Source: Gammaproteobacteria bacterium
Lineage (GTDB): Bacteria; Pseudomonadota; Gammaproteobacteria; GCA-001735895
DNA: 8,739 nucleotides
Reading direction: 5' to 3'
NCBI GenBank assembly: GCA_003231795.1
Contig: QIJI01000350.1
Coordinates: forward strand, 1-8,739
Shown: positions 5,936 to 8,739 of the stretch, in pieces
Layout: every line of letters begins with the position of its first letter
Numbering within the stretch: position 1 is the stretch's first letter
The notes under the pieces: model-generated
What the model was told of the DNA's origin: nothing
What the model saw: only the letters and a program-made list of their open reading frames with translations
Database searches by the model: none
Made by a program: the position numbers and the translations under genes

Positions 5936-7690
5936 ATGCCCGAAGCCAAGATACTTATTGTCGACGACACCAGAGCCAATCTGGCCGCTCTTCAGGTTTT
6001 ACTGAAACCGGTTAACGCGGATATCATTGCCGCCAGTTCAGGAGAACAGGCGCTGGAGACCGCCGAAAAGCAGGTCGATCACATAGCATTGATTCTACTC
6101 GACGTACAAATGCCCGGAATGGATGGCTTTGAAGTCGCGAAGCTGTTTCACGAGAACGAAAAAACACGCTCCATTCCAATTATCTTCATTACTGCCAATC
6201 AAGACGATGCGCATATCGAGCGAGCCTATCTTGCCGGCGCAGTCGATTACATACAAAAGCCAATCCGCAAAACAGCCCTGCTTTCCAAGGTGCTGGTATT
6301 CCTCGACCTGTGGTCTCTGCGTTTCGGCCTTGAGCAGGAGATTAAACAACGGCGCGCCGCCGAACACCGCGTCGAGCACCTGGCAACGCATGACCCGCTG
6401 ACCAACCTGCCGAATCGTCGTGGTCTATACGATGAAATGAACGAAATGATTTACCGCTCTAAACGGTACCAATATTCCAGCGCGGTTATTTATGTCGATC
6501 TCGATGGTTTTAAACATGTCAACGACCACTTTGGGCACGAAGCCGGAGACAAATTGCTGACGCATGTATCGAAAAACTTTAAATCTATCGTACGTCAAAC
6601 CGACGCAGTAGCCAGGATCGGTGGCGACGAATTCATTGTTTTAATTACCGATATCGATGGTGGTGTTTCGCTGATCAGCAAAATTGAAAGCCTGCTCTAC
6701 GAGGCTTCCCGCCCAATCGATTTTGACGGTCACCAGGTCGCGGTGAGCGCCAGTATTGGCATCGCCCTGTATCCGGACCACGGGCTCGATGCCGAAATCC
6801 TGTTACATCACGCCGATCAAGCTATGTATCAGTCAAAAAATCATGGCAAGAACACCTTTCGTTTTTACACCGAAGATATCAATCAAAAAGCGCATCGACA
6901 GCGTGATTTACAGGATAATCTGCGCAAGGCTCTACCAAATAATGAGTTGACTGTTGTTTACCAGCCGATAGTCGAGATCCAGACCGGGCGGGTAGTGTCG
7001 TCAGAGGCATTGTTGCGCTGGAATAGCGAGAAACTCGGCCAGGTGTTTCCAGATGAGTTTATTCCGGCCGCGGAAAATGCAGGTTTGATTCCCGAACTTG
7101 GTTGCTGGGTTCTCGAAAAGGCCATCGAAACCGGTTCCGGCTGGAACCGACGGCTCGGCATCGAGCTTCGAATGGCGGTCAATGCCTCATCGATCCAGTT
7201 TCGCAATCATCTGTTGTTCGACACTATAAAAGAACAGCTCGAAAAGCATGACTGGAACCCGGATGCGCTTGAGGTTGAAATTACCGAGGGGCTACTGCTC
7301 GACGACTCATCCGAAGTCATGACCTATATCAATGAAATCAGTAGCTGCGGTGTGCGACTTTCAGTGGATGATTTCGGCACCGGTTTTTCTGCTTTAAGCT
7401 ATCTCAAAAATTATCCGGTGAGTACCGTCAAAATCGACCGTAGCTTTATTATGGATTTGCCCGCGGACAATGAAAATGCCGTTCTGGTACAGGCAATCAT
7501 CGCCATGGCACACGGACTGGGTCTGGAAGTCATAGCGGAAGGCGTTGAAACAGTCGAGCAATGGGAGTTTCTGCGCGCGCTCGATTGCGACTTTGCGCAA
7601 GGTTATTACTTCGGCAAGCCAATGCCAGAGGATGAATTTGAAGATTTTCTGATCGCGCAGATCGATAGTCCGAAACAGGCACAGTCCTGA
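5936..7690 (+). CDS. Response regulator with GGDEF and EAL domains (c-di-GMP cyclase/phosphodiesterase)
   Basis: The 584-residue protein joins a receiver (about 5-125), a short coiled linker (about 130-150), GGDEF (about 150-310) and EAL (about 325-575). The receiver is complete: D10/D11, phospho-acceptor D56 in LLDVQMPGMDG, T86 and K108. The cyclase has the metal Asp D188 in DLDGFKHVND, the GGDEF signature (229-233) and an inhibitory site RQTD (220-223) five residues upstream. The phosphodiesterase keeps EALLRW (357-362), VNASSIQF (415-422), EITE (448-451), DDFGTGFS (478-485), KIDRSF (499-504), AEGVE (534-538) and QGYYFGKP (555-562). So both activities look possible, under phosphorylation control; which dominates cannot be read from sequence. 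No membrane segment is seen, so it should be cytosolic. No histidine kinase is encoded in the window. It is divergent from the degenerate REC-GGDEF gene. The ribosome binding site is weak (GAAAGCAG), and the leader may be structured. Confidence 0.96.
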   Translation: MPEAKILIVDDTRANLAALQVLLKPVNADIIAASSGEQALETAEKQVDHIALILLDVQMPGMDGFEVAKLFHENEKTRSIPIIFITANQDDAHIERAYLAGAVDYIQKPIRKTALLSKVLVFLDLWSLRFGLEQEIKQRRAAEHRVEHLATHDPLTNLPNRRGLYDEMNEMIYRSKRYQYSSAVIYVDLDGFKHVNDHFGHEAGDKLLTHVSKNFKSIVRQTDAVARIGGDEFIVLITDIDGGVSLISKIESLLYEASRPIDFDGHQVAVSASIGIALYPDHGLDAEILLHHADQAMYQSKNHGKNTFRFYTEDINQKAHRQRDLQDNLRKALPNNELTVVYQPIVEIQTGRVVSSEALLRWNSEKLGQVFPDEFIPAAENAGLIPELGCWVLEKAIETGSGWNRRLGIELRMAVNASSIQFRNHLLFDTIKEQLEKHDWNPDALEVEITEGLLLDDSSEVMTYINEISSCGVRLSVDDFGTGFSALSYLKNYPVSTVKIDRSFIMDLPADNENAVLVQAIIAMAHGLGLEVIAEGVETVEQWEFLRALDCDFAQGYYFGKPMPEDEFEDFLIAQIDSPKQAQS

Positions 7691-7712
7691 ACCTGTTCAT
7701 TGCATTGTAGAA

Positions 7713-8453
7713 TCAGCTATTGCTGACGGCAAACACCGGTTTCGAGATCAGGAAAAAGTTCGACAACCACCTGCCCACCATCCCCTGGTCAGCCTTACTG
7801 CCTTCGTTCATTGAAGCGTAGGCCTGTTGAGCCAGTTCAGTGGAGAATAAATTCCCGTTAAACAGGTCGAGTAACGCGATTTCATAGGCTTCTTCAAATT
7901 CGGGATGTGCCTGCAGACTGATAATCGAATCGCCGTAACTCAGTCCGGCGTAGGGACAAAAGTCAGAACTGGCAAAAACCTCAGCATTTTGCGGGAGTTT
8001 AACCACCTGATCCTGATGAAAAGCGTATAACCCGGTTGTCCCCGCTGCGGGTTCCATCCACGAATAGTTTTTGTCAACTTGATAATGATGCAATCCCAGG
8101 GCCCAGCCTTTATCCGACTTCACCACTTCACCGCCTAATGCCTGCGCTATGATCTGGTGCCCGAAACAAATGCCAACCAGGGGGATATTATTAGCCGCAA
8201 TGTCTCGAATAAAGGACTGCAATTCGATCATCCAGTCCAGGTTCTCGTACACGCCATGACGCGATCCTGTTATCAGCCAGCCGTCACAATCAAATATCGA
8301 GGCTGGCACTTGTCCACGGATAACGCTGAAAGCCTCAATTTCAAGTGCGCCACCCGAAGCATTGAGAAAATGGTCGAACATGACCGGGTAAGGATCGAAT
8401 CGATGCGCCAGTTGTTCGCGAATCAACCCTGTTTCGAGGATTCCTATTTTCAT
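7713..8453 (-). CDS. Stand-alone class I glutamine amidotransferase (GMP synthase glutaminase-like)
   Basis: This 246-residue protein is a single class I glutaminase domain. The nucleophile C96 lies in GICFGHQIIAQALGG (94-108), and the other triad members are H183 and E185 in LQAHPEFEEAYE (180-191). The ITGSRHGVYE segment (61-70) matches the oxyanion-side loop of GuaA-like glutaminases. No ATP-pyrophosphatase or other synthase domain follows, so it is not GMP synthase. Relatives are annotated only as type 1 glutamine amidotransferases, some of which hydrolyse gamma-glutamyl compounds; the substrate here is unknown. The ATG at 8451-8453 was chosen because MKIGILETG begins the first beta strand at once; an ATG at 8489 would add 12 residues with no family resemblance. 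The stop is 22 bases from the convergent REC-GGDEF-EAL gene, with no obvious terminator between them. Confidence 0.9.
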   Translation of the reverse strand: MKIGILETGLIREQLAHRFDPYPVMFDHFLNASGGALEIEAFSVIRGQVPASIFDCDGWLITGSRHGVYENLDWMIELQSFIRDIAANNIPLVGICFGHQIIAQALGGEVVKSDKGWALGLHHYQVDKNYSWMEPAAGTTGLYAFHQDQVVKLPQNAEVFASSDFCPYAGLSYGDSIISLQAHPEFEEAYEIALLDLFNGNLFSTELAQQAYASMNEGSKADQGMVGRWLSNFFLISKPVFAVSNS

Positions 8454-8479
8454 TGCTAAATACCCAATTTGTCGCGTGT

Positions 8480-8485
8480 AATATA
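8480..8485 (-). promoter_or_regulatory. Possible -10 box of the amidotransferase gene
   Basis: Minus-strand TATATT lies 26 bases before the chosen ATG and would give a leader of about 20 bases. No convincing -35 box is found 16-18 bases upstream. It lies inside the longer alternative reading frame, so if it is the real promoter the shorter start must be used. Confidence 0.2.
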
Positions 8486-8489
8486 CCAT

Positions 8490-8739
8490 CAGGCGCCCGG
8501 CCAGGTACGATGCAGTTACAATGGCCTACTCCATTAAATAACTCTCGTAGGGCATATTTTGTAATCACATTTTATTAAGGAGCCTCTGATCAATTCATGA
8601 ATGAACGTCTTGTGTCCAAAATAATCAATTTCTGCGTTGTGAAACTTAGCAATAGCCCTGCTATTACTTGCGTTTCACGCCTTGAACTGAACGGTCCGAC
8701 GCTTCGGCATTTTGAATCACAACCCGATTCATCCAGAAT
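8490..8739. other. Intergenic region without a convincing gene
   Basis: These 250 bases run from upstream of the amidotransferase gene to the window end. They hold an AAGGAG at 8577-8582, a perfect palindrome ATTCATGAAT at 8593-8602 and a nested inverted repeat at 8639-8678. A plus-strand frame from the ATG at 8597 stays open to the end (47 codons), but it runs through the inverted repeat, shows no recognisable protein features, and its AAGGAG is 14 bases away. The mix of short palindromes looks like a non-coding repeat or the flank of a mobile element, matching the impression at the other end of the window. Confidence 0.5.
8639..8678. repeat. Nested inverted repeat (two-stem hairpin)
   Basis: The outer arms GTGAAAC (8639-8645) and GTTTCAC (8672-8678) are perfectly complementary. 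Inside them the arms AATAGC (8651-8656) and GCTATT (8660-8665) are also perfect, around a CCT loop. The 5- and 6-base segments between the stems form an internal loop. There is no following T-run on either strand, so this is not a standard terminator. It looks like part of an interspersed palindromic repeat or mobile-element end. Confidence 0.5.

Noticed and set aside
177..7690. DSF-type (Rpf) signalling locus combining a FadD homologue with c-di-GMP enzymes
   Set aside because: No RpfF-like enoyl-CoA hydratase, no RpfC-like kinase and no HD-GYP protein are present. FadD and FadE look like ordinary beta-oxidation enzymes.
7688..7699. TGAAC-CT-GTTCA palindrome between the convergent genes as a terminator
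   Set aside because: The stem is five pairs with a two-base loop, overlaps the stop codon and has no T-run.
8454..8489. Upstream start of the amidotransferase
   Set aside because: MKIGILETG is the typical start of the fold; the additional 12 residues match nothing and overlap a -10-like TATATT.
8597..8739. Plus-strand open frame running off the window end
   Set aside because: Forty-seven open codons are not unusual by chance, the frame runs through a nested inverted repeat, the peptide has no recognisable features, and the AAGGAG is too far from the ATG.

Overview
The window looks like chromosomal DNA of a gammaproteobacterium with moderate GC. The evidence is an E. coli-type FadD with its N-terminus in the family register, a FadE of the large (over 800-residue) gammaproteobacterial type, and full-length REC-GGDEF-EAL signalling. 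I cannot name a genus. Five protein genes fill almost all of it, and no gap reaches 300 bases.

Layout. Bases 1-88 read like the outer end of an insertion sequence or MITE and carry no gene. Next, on the minus strand, come fadD (177-1832, GTG start) and, upstream of it, fadE (1916-4483). They are 83 bp apart and probably form one transcript for activation and first oxidation of long-chain fatty acids. A perfect 17-bp dyad at 4557-4573 lies just upstream of fadE. Further upstream on the same strand is a response-regulator-like gene (4588-5712) whose receiver and GGDEF domains have both lost their catalytic residues but which keeps the c-di-GMP inhibitory-site motif. Divergent from it is a complete REC-GGDEF-EAL gene (5936-7690). 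Its leader can fold as an H-type pseudoknot. Convergent with that gene is a stand-alone class I glutamine amidotransferase (7713-8453, minus). The last 250 bases show no convincing gene but contain a nested inverted repeat.

How the genes may work together. FadD makes acyl-CoA and FadE makes trans-2-enoyl-CoA; the rest of the beta-oxidation cycle must be elsewhere. The two divergent signalling genes look like a pair: an enzyme that makes and/or degrades c-di-GMP under phosphorelay control, and a catalytically dead partner that could read c-di-GMP through its RxxD site. That pairing, and the leader structure between the genes, is the most interesting part of the window. It is an inference from motifs; known dead GGDEF effectors such as PopA set the precedent. 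A second oddity is a lysine-rich, histone-H1-like tail on FadE. I see no CRISPR, phage genes, defence system, tRNA or rRNA.
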